From contig NZ_JACCLX010000023.1 in NCBI RefSeq assembly GCF_024490875.1, positions 1-35,858 of the forward strand: 35,858 nt of DNA, written 5' to 3'. The notes under the pieces are model-generated. The model ran no database searches and had not been told where the DNA came from. It saw only the letters and a list, made by a program, of their open reading frames with translations. The DNA comes from Methanocaldococcus sp. Its GTDB lineage: Archaea; AGJL01; Methanococci; Methanococcales; Methanocaldococcaceae. Each line of letters opens with the position of its first letter. Within the stretch, counting starts at the first letter, position 1. Shown here piece after piece: positions 17,423-28,000 of this stretch. Position numbers and translations under genes: made by a program.

Positions 17423-18655
17423 ATGTTGAAGTATGAATATAAAAACGCTGTTAATATTGGAGATGTTAGTTTAGAAGATATTGAAAAAGTAGATTATATT
17501 AAAGCATATTCAAATTTAATGGAAAAGTTAAACAATGGAGTCGTAGGTTTTAGAGAAGTTATATATGATGATTTAGATAAATACAACGATTTTAAAAATG
17601 AAGATGGAAAAAATGTTGTAGTTGTAGGAATGGGTGGATCTATATTGGGAACAATGGCAATATATTATGGTCTTTCTTTATATAATTATAATAACGCCTA
17701 TTTTATAGACAACAGCGATCCAGAAAAAACTCTTTCAATATTAAAAAAAGTAGATTTAAATAATTCGATAATTTACATTATTAGCAAATCAGGTAATACT
17801 TTGGAAACCTTAGTAAATTACTATTTAATAAAAAGAAAAATTGAGAAGTTAGATTCATTTAAAGGGGATATTATTTTTATTACTAATGACGGTAAATTAA
17901 AAAGAGAGGCGGAAAAAAATAATTATAAAGTATATTCAATCCCTGAAAATGTTCCTGGTAGATTTTCTGTTTTTACAGTGGTTGGTTTGGCTCCATTATA
18001 CTCATTAGGAATTGACATATCAAAAATTTTAGAAGGAGCAAAGTATATGGATAAACTTTGTCAAAATAAAAATATTTTTAAAAATCCTGCATTGTTAAAT
18101 GGGGTAATACACTATTTGCACGAGAAAAAAGGTAGAAGTATTTCAGTAGTTATGAGTTATATTGAAAGATTAAAATATTTTGGGGAGTGGTATAAACAAC
18201 TCTTTGGAGAAAGTTTAGGTAAAAATAACAATGGTTTAACTCCTCTACTTTCAATAGGTGCTAAGGATCAACATTCACTTTTACAACTATATATGGATGG
18301 AAAAAAAGATAAAGTTATTACTTTTATAACAACAGAAAAATATGATTTAGATGAAGAAATAACTTTTGAAGATATAAATGACGAAAAAATTTCTTGTAAT
18401 CTTTCAAATATTATTAAATTTGAGCAAATGGCTACTGAAATATCTTTAACACAGCGTGGAGTACCTAATGTAAGAATAACCTTAGATAAAGTAGATGAGT
18501 TTTCCTTGGGGGCAATGATGTATATGTATGAAATGCAAGTTGGCTTTATGGGAGAGTTATATAATATTGATGCTTACAATCAGCCAGCAGTTGAAGAAGA
18601 AAAGAGAATATGTTGGAAATTAATAAAGGAATATGGAAAGTATGATGATAGATAG
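17423..18655 (+). CDS. pgi: Glucose-6-phosphate isomerase
   Basis: The enzyme interconverts glucose 6-phosphate and fructose 6-phosphate. The 410-residue protein is a true PGI-superfamily member, not the cupin type found in Thermococcales. It shows VVVGMGGSILG (66-76), ISKSGNTLETL (120-130, phosphate loop), ENVPGRFSVF with the arginine, KDQHSLLQLYMDG near 280 and YNQPAVEEEKR near the C terminus. It is shorter than the bacterial enzyme, as in other Methanocaldococcus. GCGGGAGATT precedes ATG 17423. Its position between glgA and the ADP-dependent kinase completes the link between glycogen and upper glycolysis. Confidence 0.96.
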   Translation: MLKYEYKNAVNIGDVSLEDIEKVDYIKAYSNLMEKLNNGVVGFREVIYDDLDKYNDFKNEDGKNVVVVGMGGSILGTMAIYYGLSLYNYNNAYFIDNSDPEKTLSILKKVDLNNSIIYIISKSGNTLETLVNYYLIKRKIEKLDSFKGDIIFITNDGKLKREAEKNNYKVYSIPENVPGRFSVFTVVGLAPLYSLGIDISKILEGAKYMDKLCQNKNIFKNPALLNGVIHYLHEKKGRSISVVMSYIERLKYFGEWYKQLFGESLGKNNNGLTPLLSIGAKDQHSLLQLYMDGKKDKVITFITTEKYDLDEEITFEDINDEKISCNLSNIIKFEQMATEISLTQRGVPNVRITLDKVDEFSLGAMMYMYEMQVGFMGELYNIDAYNQPAVEEEKRICWKLIKEYGKYDDR

Positions 18656-18697
18656 CCTCTTATTATTAAACTCTTAATTATTAAACTAATACAAGAT

Positions 18698-18733
18698 TAT
18701 GGTGGAGTAGGCCCCCCTCTATGGTTCGGAAAC
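18698..18733. other. GC-rich island between pgi and the ADP-PFK gene
   Basis: In a 99-base gap that is otherwise AT-rich, this stretch contains GGTGGAGTAGGCCCCCC followed by TCTATGGTTCGGA. A weak five-pair stem is possible (TGGAG 18703-18707 with CTCTA 18717-18721), and TATGGT occurs twice. The word TATGGTTCGGA is also found, on the minus strand, in the GC-rich element at 3911-3921. It could be a leader RNA structure for the kinase gene or a protein site. I recognise no known family. Confidence 0.35.
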
Positions 18734-18739
18734 TAATAA

Positions 18740-20131
<1,392 letters not shown>

Positions 20132-20139
20132 AAGATAAT

Positions 20140-20727
20140 TTATTCATTACTATTCTGGGACTCTTTATTTTCATTTCTCTCACTAATTTTTTCCAATTTT
20201 TCTAATGCCAACCTTGCACCTTCTTCAATTTCATCTGAAAATATATTTCCAATATTTATTAATACGATTACGCCCCAAATAACTAATATTATTAATACGA
20301 TTCCTGCTATAACTGGAGACATTCCTGCCATTATTGGTAAGAAGAACAGATAAGCAATTATTGCTACTATTAAATATGCTAATGCTCTTAAACCTCTTCT
20401 ATATCTTCTTAACTTATCGTCTGTTATTCTTTCTTTTGCTAATTTTGAAGCAATTATGTCTGCAACACCATCCATCAATTCTCCAAAATCTTTAATTATC
20501 TTTAAGAACACATAGGCTAACGCTATAAAGACAATTGCTGAAATTATAGGTTTTAAAGCAGTTAATCCAAATAAATATGGGTTTCCAAGCATATCTGCAA
20601 TTGGTATAAATATAAGAACACCAAATAACCATATTAACCCAGCAATGACTAATCTAATTACTATTTGAGGTATATTTTCTTTCAATTTTAATAGACCCTC
20701 TTTATATAACTTTTCGGTGTTATCCAT
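20140..20727 (-). CDS. Hypothetical membrane protein, four to five helices
   Basis: I do not recognise this 195-residue protein. It has a short charged N terminus, then hydrophobic segments at about 23-47 (IVIRLVIAGLIWLFGVLIFI), 51-80, 112-135 and 139-160, and an acidic to mixed-charge tail (EEGARLALEKLEKISERNEN) likely in the cytoplasm. A loop around residues 80-110 is rich in Arg and Lys (RITDDKLRRYRRGLR), consistent with a cytoplasmic loop. ATG 20727 follows GAGGTGAT at good spacing, so it is a real gene. It is convergent with pfkC and lies about 80 bases downstream of rpiA on the same strand. Nothing shows its function. Confidence 0.75.
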   Translation of the reverse strand: MDNTEKLYKEGLLKLKENIPQIVIRLVIAGLIWLFGVLIFIPIADMLGNPYLFGLTALKPIISAIVFIALAYVFLKIIKDFGELMDGVADIIASKLAKERITDDKLRRYRRGLRALAYLIVAIIAYLFFLPIMAGMSPVIAGIVLIILVIWGVIVLINIGNIFSDEIEEGARLALEKLEKISERNENKESQNSNE

Positions 20728-20805
20728 CTATTATCACCTCACAATTAATTATTTATATTATTTAGGTTATAAATTTTAATTTTTATTATAAATTTAAAAG
20801 AAATT

Positions 20806-21489
20806 TTATTTATTTAAAGTTTTTACACCTTTTTTGGTTCCTACTAAAACTTTATCTACCTTTGTGAATATTCCATTTTCAACTACTCCGGGAATGTTGT
20901 TAATTTCTTTTTCAAGTTCTATTGGATCATCAATATTTTTCATAAAAACATCTATTATCATATTTCCATTGTCTGTTATAACTGGTCCTCTCTTTCTTTC
21001 TCCTAATCTAATAACTGGCTCTCCTCCAAGTTCTGTTAATGCTTTCATAACAACTCTATAAGCCATTGGAATAACTTCTACAGGAATTGGAAATTTTTCT
21101 CCTAACTTTTTTACTAATTTACTTTCATCAACTAAAACAATAAACTCCTTTGCATTGTAATCAACTATTTTTTCTTGTGTATGACATCCTCCTCCACCTT
21201 TTATTAAAAATAATGTTTTTTCTTCAACTTCATCTGCTCCATCAAATGCAATATCTACATCATACTCATCCAAAGATACTAATGGAATTCCATATTGCAT
21301 AGCTAACATTTTCGCCTCGAAAGATGTAGGTATTCCAAATACTGTTAAATCTTCTTCCTGTATTTTGTTTCCAAGTTCTCTAATAAATAAAGCGGCTGTA
21401 GAACCAGAACCTAAACCTACAACCATTCCATCCTTAACATACTTTAATGCCTCTTTAGCCACTTTTAATTTTAAATCCTCATTAGCCAC
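20806..21489 (-). CDS. rpiA: Ribose-5-phosphate isomerase A
   Basis: RpiA interconverts ribose 5-phosphate and ribulose 5-phosphate. The 227-residue protein has GLGSGSTAALF (about 25-35), FDGADEV (about 83-89) with catalytic Asp, and IKGGGGCHTQEKIV (about 95-108), where the following region supplies the base. In methanogens lacking the oxidative pentose pathway it makes ribose phosphates from the ribulose monophosphate route or other sources. GTG 21489 appears to be the true start, with GGGGAT five bases before it and the family N terminus NEDLKLKVAKEA right after. It diverges from tiaS. Confidence 0.95.
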   Translation of the reverse strand: MANEDLKLKVAKEALKYVKDGMVVGLGSGSTAALFIRELGNKIQEEDLTVFGIPTSFEAKMLAMQYGIPLVSLDEYDVDIAFDGADEVEEKTLFLIKGGGGCHTQEKIVDYNAKEFIVLVDESKLVKKLGEKFPIPVEVIPMAYRVVMKALTELGGEPVIRLGERKRGPVITDNGNMIIDVFMKNIDDPIELEKEINNIPGVVENGIFTKVDKVLVGTKKGVKTLNK

Positions 21490-21515
21490 AGTTATCCCCT
21501 GTAAAGTTTTTTATT

Positions 21516-21523
21516 TTTATATA
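21516..21523 (-). promoter_or_regulatory. TATA-like box upstream of rpiA
   Basis: The minus strand reads TATATAAA, about 27-34 bases before the rpiA start. A start site 25 bases on would leave almost no leader and exclude the ribosome site. The box at 21557-21564, which is nearly palindromic, may instead serve rpiA. Confidence 0.35.
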
Positions 21524-21556
21524 TGGTTATTGGAAGTAAAAATTACTAAAATCCCA

Positions 21557-21564
21557 TTTATATA
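21557..21564 (+). promoter_or_regulatory. TATA box for tiaS, possibly shared with rpiA
   Basis: TTTATATA lies 43-50 bases before the tiaS ATG, giving an expected leader of about 20-25 bases that includes AAGGTGAG. Confidence 0.6.
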
Positions 21565-21606
21565 TTTTTGTTGTAATTATCAATATACCAAATTAAGGTG
21601 AGCTAA

Positions 21607-22872
21607 ATGTATATTGGTATTGACGATACAGACAGCCCATTTAAATATTGCACTACATATATAGGTACTTTACTAATTGAGGAATTGAAAAATAATGGTT
21701 ATTTTGTAGATATGCCAAAACTTATTAGAATGAATCCAATGGTTAAATATAAAACCAGAGGTAATGGAGGAGTGGCAATACATGTTTTAAATAAAGATTT
21801 ATCTTTAAATGATATTGATGAAATTAAAAATATAACTATTAGAATAGTTGAAAAATATACTGATTTTGAATGTGAAAATACTAATCCAGGAATAGTGTTT
21901 TTAGATGAAAATAAATACAAAGAAAATAGGGGAAAATTAAAGGAATACTATAAAGAAGTTTTATATAAAATAGTTAGCATAGATTATGCTGAAAAATTCA
22001 TTTTAAAGATTGGTGGAGATTATATCAAATACAAATTAGGGAGAGGGATTGTAGGGGCATTAGGGGCTATTTCTGCCACTCCACCATTTACTTACGAACT
22101 TTTGGCGTATAGAAAAAAAGAAATGTGGGGAAAAAAAAGAGTTATTAATGAAAATAGTGTCATAAAAATGGATAAAGAAACATTTCCATACACATTTGAC
22201 AACTACGATTATGAAAATAACAAAATTTTAATAACTCCTAACACCCCATGTCCTGTTTTATTTGGAATTAGAGGAATTAATCCTGAAATTTTATTAAAGG
22301 CTATGAACATGATAGAAGGAGAAAAACCAGAAAGATTCATGATATTTAAAACAAATCAAGGAACTGATGTTCATTTAAGACCAATGAAAATTAAAGATAT
22401 CTATCCAAACACTGGAGTTATTGTTTATGGAAGAGTTGTTGAAAATCCAAAAGACATAGAAGGGGGGCATGTAATATTTAGAATATTTGACAACACTGGG
22501 AAGATTGACTGTGTATCTTATGAGCCAACGAAAAAGTTTAGAGACGTTATAAGAAAATTGATTGTAGGGGATTATATAGCAGTTTATGGAACTGTAAGAG
22601 AAAAACCATTAGGAATAAATATTGAAAAAATTAAGATATTAAAGTTGGAAAAAAAGTATATTAAAGATAAAAAATGTCCATACTGTGGAGGCACATTAAA
22701 GGCAAAAGGTAAAAAAACAGGATACAAATGTAAAAAATGCAAAAAATTAATTGGATATGATGAAATTAGAAAGATAGAAGTTGAGAGAGATTTAAAAATA
22801 GGCTTTTATGAAGTTCCGGGCTCTGCAAGAAGGCATTTAAGTAAGCCTATACAGTTGATAGATTTAATTTAA
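21607..22872 (+). CDS. tiaS: tRNA(Ile2) 2-agmatinylcytidine synthetase
   Basis: TiaS attaches agmatine to C34 of the CAU-anticodon isoleucine tRNA so that it reads AUA codons, an archaea-only modification that is essential in AT-rich genomes using many AUA codons. The 421-residue protein starts MYIGIDDTDSPF, the ATP-binding signature. It has GNGGVAIHV near 55, RGIVGALGAI near 146, PNTPCPVLFGIRG near 212, an OB-fold near 270-345 (VIVYGRVVENP) and a zinc ribbon (CPYCGG about 357, CKKCKK about 375). AAGGTGAGCTAA precedes ATG 21607. It is single and divergent from rpiA. All domains of the family are present. Confidence 0.95.
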   Translation: MYIGIDDTDSPFKYCTTYIGTLLIEELKNNGYFVDMPKLIRMNPMVKYKTRGNGGVAIHVLNKDLSLNDIDEIKNITIRIVEKYTDFECENTNPGIVFLDENKYKENRGKLKEYYKEVLYKIVSIDYAEKFILKIGGDYIKYKLGRGIVGALGAISATPPFTYELLAYRKKEMWGKKRVINENSVIKMDKETFPYTFDNYDYENNKILITPNTPCPVLFGIRGINPEILLKAMNMIEGEKPERFMIFKTNQGTDVHLRPMKIKDIYPNTGVIVYGRVVENPKDIEGGHVIFRIFDNTGKIDCVSYEPTKKFRDVIRKLIVGDYIAVYGTVREKPLGINIEKIKILKLEKKYIKDKKCPYCGGTLKAKGKKTGYKCKKCKKLIGYDEIRKIEVERDLKIGFYEVPGSARRHLSKPIQLIDLI

Positions 22873-22884
22873 TAAAAATTACAT

Positions 22885-23727
22885 TTAAAAGACTAAATCA
22901 AGATTATAAATTTTTTCAATGTTTTCCTTATGAATTTTATAAACTTTGTCTTCATCTAAAACTCCTTTTTCAATTAATTTTCTTGTAACTCTTGGAACTG
23001 TTTTTATTCCTAAAACTACTCCCGGTCTCTTTAAGTCATCAATATAGTCAGTTTCCATTACAAATCTTACAGATTTTTTAACAACATCCTCATTAACTCT
23101 CGAAGCTAAAATTGAAGGAAATATACCATACTTTTCTCCTTCTACCACCATATCTCCACAGTGATGTTTTATAACTCTTTCAGGATTTAAATTAACTTTT
23201 TTAGCCATTTCAGAAAATTCTTTAAATTGCTCTTCTGTCGAACTCTCAGCGTGAATTTGAATAGCACAGTCTAAATCTTTCGCCAAAGACATACAATATT
23301 TTAAAATCTCATTTGAAGCTCTCCAAACATCTTCATCAACTTTATAATGTGGCCTTCCAACTTCACCAATACCTACAATAAAATCATTCTCTTCCACAAG
23401 TTTTTTTGCATAATTTAAAGCGTTAATAATTTTTTCTTTTGCTTCCTCCAAACTCATAAATTTCATTAGATAAGTTAATTCAGCAGGATGTACTCCTACT
23501 AATCCAAAGGCTTTAACAGGAGTTTCTTTATTTATTTTTTCTACATCTCTAACTAAAATATCCATTGATCTTGTTAAATCTCCATCAAATGTTGGCTTGT
23601 TTATAACTATCATTACCTTTCCTCCAGCATTATAGAATATTTTAGCCACTTTTATGGCTCCATAACCCTTAACATCATCAACGTGAATATGGTTATCTGT
23701 AACAGGTAGATTTTTCAATATATCCAA
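22885..23727 (-). CDS. TatD-like metal-dependent hydrolase
   Basis: The 280-residue protein is an amidohydrolase-superfamily TIM barrel related to TatD. Metal ligands are visible in order: DNHIHVDD near 12, GIGEVGRPHY near 119 (Glu), QIHAES near 156, KHHCGD near 184 and METDYIDD near 226 (Asp). TatD enzymes are DNases or phosphoesterases; this archaeal branch is less studied and its substrate is uncertain. The start is unusual. The frame opens at GTG 23736, but that GTG is in AGGTGAT, the ribosome site, and the next usable codon in the standard position is TTG 23727, which I chose. It lies 12 bases after hflX and is probably translated from the same message. Confidence 0.85.
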   Translation of the reverse strand: MDILKNLPVTDNHIHVDDVKGYGAIKVAKIFYNAGGKVMIVINKPTFDGDLTRSMDILVRDVEKINKETPVKAFGLVGVHPAELTYLMKFMSLEEAKEKIINALNYAKKLVEENDFIVGIGEVGRPHYKVDEDVWRASNEILKYCMSLAKDLDCAIQIHAESSTEEQFKEFSEMAKKVNLNPERVIKHHCGDMVVEGEKYGIFPSILASRVNEDVVKKSVRFVMETDYIDDLKRPGVVLGIKTVPRVTRKLIEKGVLDEDKVYKIHKENIEKIYNLDLVF

Positions 23728-23731
23728 ATTA

Positions 23732-23737
23732 ATCACC
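23732..23737 (-). promoter_or_regulatory. Ribosome binding site pointing to a TTG start
   Basis: GGTGAT on the minus strand ends four bases before TTG 23727. In this window the same arrangement is elsewhere followed by ATG, so the TatD-like gene appears to use TTG. Confidence 0.55.
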
Positions 23738-23739
23738 TT

Positions 23740-24963
23740 TTAATTAGCCACTTTTAAAATTCTATTTACATCTCTTTCTTTTGCTCTAAATGTTATAATA
23801 TGCTTATTGTCATCTATAATATCTTCAATAATTTCAGTGTTTTCATATAAGTAAGATACTAATTTAGGATTATCTGTTTCTATTGTTCCAATTGAAAGAT
23901 TTAACTTATCCATAATCATATCAATTAATTTATTTATATTTATGTGATACTTTGCAGACACAAATATAGGATTTACAATGTATCTGTCTAACTCTTCTAA
24001 AATTAACCTCTTCTTTTTTTCAGTTATTTTATCTACTTTATTAAATACAGTTATTATAGGAGATTTACAGTTAATTTTACTTAAAATTTCATGACATACC
24101 TTTAACTTTCTTCTAATTTCATCAATCTCATCAGAGGCATCTACAACAATTAATATTACATCACTATTTGCACTTTCCTCTATTGTAGATAAAAACGCCT
24201 CAATCATAAATGGTGGTAGATCATCTATAAAACCAACAGTATCAGTAACCAATATCTTTCTCTTAATATGCTTTATAGCCCTTGTAGTTGTAGTTAATGT
24301 TGTAAAAACTTGATTCTTTGCTTCTTTTCTTTCTCCAGTTAAAGCATTTAATAAACTTGTTTTCCCTGCATTTGTGTATCCAATTAATCCAACGGAATCA
24401 AATTTTTCCCTACTTTTTCTTGCTATTTTTCTATGCTCTCTAACCTTTTCTAATTTTCTTTTTATATTGGTTATCTCTCTTTTTACTTTTTGATAATATT
24501 TTTCAACTTCGTAATCTCCATAACCTCCAAATCCCGGCTGTTCTCCCATCTTAGCCAATCTTACCTTTTCCCTCGCCCTTGGTAGTTCATATTGCAACTC
24601 TGCCAATCTAACCTGCAATTGTGCCTCTTTAGTTCTCGCATGCTTATAGAATATTCTCAAAACAAGTTCAATCTTATCAATAGCCTCTACTTTAAATTTT
24701 TTTGCTAAGTTGTATTTTTGTGAAGGAGTTAATTTATTTCCAAATATAACAATGTCAATATTTTTTTCTTTAATTTTTTTAGATAACTTTTCTACTAATC
24801 CACTACCAATTTGATATTTTGGATCTGGTTTTCTTATTTGAATTACTGTTTCCACGGGCTCATAAAGAACACTTGCTAATTCTACCAATTCCTCCATACT
24901 TTTATTATCATTTTTATGATCTTTTCTTAAAATTAAGATTGCCTTAATCTTCTCTCCCTCCAT
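23740..24963 (-). CDS. hflX: HflX-type GTPase
   Basis: HflX is a ribosome-associated translational GTPase that in bacteria splits stalled ribosomes. The 407-residue protein has the HflX N-domain (DPKYQIGSGLVEKL near 47-60 and TKEAQLQVRLAELQYELPRA, 111-130), a Gly-rich hinge (GEQPGFGGYGDYEVEKYYQK) and a G domain: GYTNAGKTS (195-203), DTVGFIDDLP (241-250), NKVD near 318 and SAK near 345. A short C-terminal domain follows. ATG 24963 has no ribosome site upstream; instead GGAGGGAGAG lies inside codons 2-4. This suggests a leaderless or unusual start, or that the annotated first codon is wrong. It lies 75 bases beyond the end of hel308. Confidence 0.93.
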   Translation of the reverse strand: MEGEKIKAILILRKDHKNDNKSMEELVELASVLYEPVETVIQIRKPDPKYQIGSGLVEKLSKKIKEKNIDIVIFGNKLTPSQKYNLAKKFKVEAIDKIELVLRIFYKHARTKEAQLQVRLAELQYELPRAREKVRLAKMGEQPGFGGYGDYEVEKYYQKVKREITNIKRKLEKVREHRKIARKSREKFDSVGLIGYTNAGKTSLLNALTGERKEAKNQVFTTLTTTTRAIKHIKRKILVTDTVGFIDDLPPFMIEAFLSTIEESANSDVILIVVDASDEIDEIRRKLKVCHEILSKINCKSPIITVFNKVDKITEKKKRLILEELDRYIVNPIFVSAKYHININKLIDMIMDKLNLSIGTIETDNPKLVSYLYENTEIIEDIIDDNKHIITFRAKERDVNRILKVAN

Positions 24964-25038
24964 TTTTTATTTTTGTTTAATATTTTATTATTTGGTAGTA
25001 GTATATTACAAAAATCCAATATATAAATTTTGTTCTTT

Positions 25039-28000
25039 TTATAATAATTTTTGCTGTCCATATTTAACTCCCAACTCATTTAAAATCTTTTTAGTTATTT
25101 TTTCTCCAATAATTTGAGCAACTTTTGAAGGATTATTTATTATATCATCAATAGATTTAATTCCAGCGTTGTATAATTTTCTTGCTCTAACTCTTCCAAT
25201 ATATTTTATGTTTAATATCTCAATAATATCCTCTTTAGCCCCATATTCTAATCTTATCTCTAACTTTTCAGGAATATCAGTATTTTTATTTAGTATCTTA
25301 GCTATTTCCTTTAAAGCGTGCATGATCCAAACAGCATTTTCTACCTTGTATCTTAAAATTCCTGGCTCAATCTTATACTTCTTTAAAATTTTCTCTTCTG
25401 GAGTTTCATTAATCCAATCATAAAGCATTTTTGCAGTTTTAAACGCCTCTAAATCTTCTATATCAAAGTTTTTTATGCCAAAATATTCCATTTCACTAAT
25501 TAAATCTAACTCTTCAGATCTATAAACTCTTAAATTTGGCATCATCTCTAAGGTTTTTGAAACTAAATATAAATAATATAAATCTTCCTCTCTTTCCATC
25601 TCTTTTAATCCATCTATAATATATTTGGCAGATAATGGATCTATATAAAGTTCAGAAATTCTTTTTCCTAATTCTGTCGGAACAAAATCAACAATAAACT
25701 CATTCTCTTCTAAGAAATTAATCACTTCGTAAATATTTTTAGCAACCTCTCTTAAATTTCCATATTGATAAGCATAAAATGTATTTTTTATAAACGATTC
25801 TAAATCATACTCATCCTTAATATATCCAGTAGATATTAATCCTAAAAGTTGAGTTCTTAACACAGCCTGATTTGACAGTTTTGAATATATTGGCTCTGGC
25901 TTTTGGGTTAATATCTGATACGCCCTCAAATAATCTCTATCACCTTTTGCTATAATTATTCCCTCACCATAAGGATCTAATCCAGGTCTTCCAGCTCTGC
26001 CTATGCACTGTTGAACTTCCATAATTGGAATATATCTTAAACCTCTATTTGTATATCTCATCAAATCTTTGACTATAACTCTTCTACAAGGCAAATTTAT
26101 TCCAGCAGAATTATGCACTATAAACCCATTTGCCACAATATAATGGCTATTACTCCCATCATCAGGCAGTTCTATGTCGTAAGCATATTTGTCATTTACT
26201 TTTATTTTTTTAATTTCCTTAATTTTACTCCAATATATATCTCCATCATAACATTCTTTTTTAGATATTTCTTTACTTTTTATAATTTCTCCTAATTTTC
26301 TTCTTTTTTCCTTATGCCTTAGTGGAATATTTTCATAAAATCTTTTTATACTTATAAAGTCTCTAATTGTCAATACATAAATGTCTTTAAATTTAGTTTT
26401 CTTTTTTCTAATACTACTGTGAATTCCAAATCTTAATAATACAAACTGCAACTTCTTGATAAGCTTTTCAGATATTGAGTAAAACTCGATATTTTTTCTA
26501 TTTTTTATATATCCATCACTATCAAACAATCCTGCAATAAGGTATGATAACTTTTCCAACGGAAGATTACAAAATGCATCAATATTTTTGTTATCTTTTG
26601 TGAGTAAATTTAATTTATTAAAAATTTTTCTTAGCTTTTTTGAATATCTATAATGAGCAACACCTTTTGATATCCTACATTTCAAAAAATATTTTTTGTG
26701 AAGTTCAGAGTCATCAAAATTTGGTGGATATTTTGGATTAAATGCAAGGTCAGGACAGCCTTTAAACACATTTTTCTCTATAACTCCTGTGTAGCCGTCT
26801 CCTATAAAATATCCAATGAAGTAAAGGTCTCCATTAGATAAACCAATATCTTTCTCCTTAATTCTTATCTTATCAACAGTTGCCACATAATCCCCAACTT
26901 TTAACTCCTTAGCTTCTTTTTCACAAATCTCTTTTCCATTCTTTACTAAAAATATATGGTTAGGAGTTGTAGTAATTTCTAATCCATTTACAGTCCTTAC
27001 AACAATATTGTATTCATGCTGTGGAGTTTTGTGAATTTTCCATCCGCTAACTGGTTTTATTTCCTTTCCACACAATGCAAATACTTTCTCATTTTTATTC
27101 AATTCTGTAATCTTTTTAAATCCACTTTCTTGTAATATTTCAGTATTTGCATTTAAACAGAGTGTAGGAGTACAGCAAATAACCTTAATTAACCTCTCTC
27201 TAAAAGATTTTTCAACAATTTTCCTATGTTGATAGGTTAAACCAGCGTGATGAAATGCAACCCCATTTAAAATGCATTCAGCCAAGGTTTTACACATTTC
27301 AGTTGGTGGTTCTAATATTGATAAAATCTCTTCAGATATTTCTTTTAGTTTCATCTTTTCTTCATCTGTTAAAAATTTCTTTAAATTTAATTTTTTTGCC
27401 TCATTAACTGCCCCTTTTTTTGTATTACAAAATATTAAACAACTTCCTCCATCTTTTATACAATCAACTACTAAACTGTATATATCATTACTTTCAACTT
27501 TTATCCTTTTACAACTTCCATTTAAATACTCTATAATTCCTCCTCTGTAAATTCCCTTTTTTAACTCAACTGGTCTCCAATCATCAACTATAAGTTCAGC
27601 ATTTAACCATTCTGCCAATTCCTCAGGATTACCAATTGTGGCAGACAAGCCAATAATTTGTATATCTAATTCCTTTAATTTAGTTAATAAAATCTCTAAA
27701 GTTCCTCCTCTTGATTCATCATTTATTAAATGAATTTCATCAACAACTACAACTGAAACATCATTAATCCAAGGAATTTTATGCCTCCAAAGAGAGTCAA
27801 GTTTTTCTGCAGTGGTTATAATCAAATCGTAATTACTTAAATCTTCCTCCTCACTGTAATCTCCAATTGATAACGCTACTCTTAAACCATACTTTTCATA
27901 TTTATTTTTGAATTCTTCATATTTTTCTGATGCTAATGCCTTTAATGGAACTATAAATATTCCTTTTTTACCAGTTGGTTTTTTGTTCTCATCTAAAAGA

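Noticed and set aside
18698-18733. The GC-rich island as a tRNA gene
   Set aside because: GGTTCGG only loosely resembles a T-arm; no acceptor stem, D-arm or anticodon arm can be formed in the available length.
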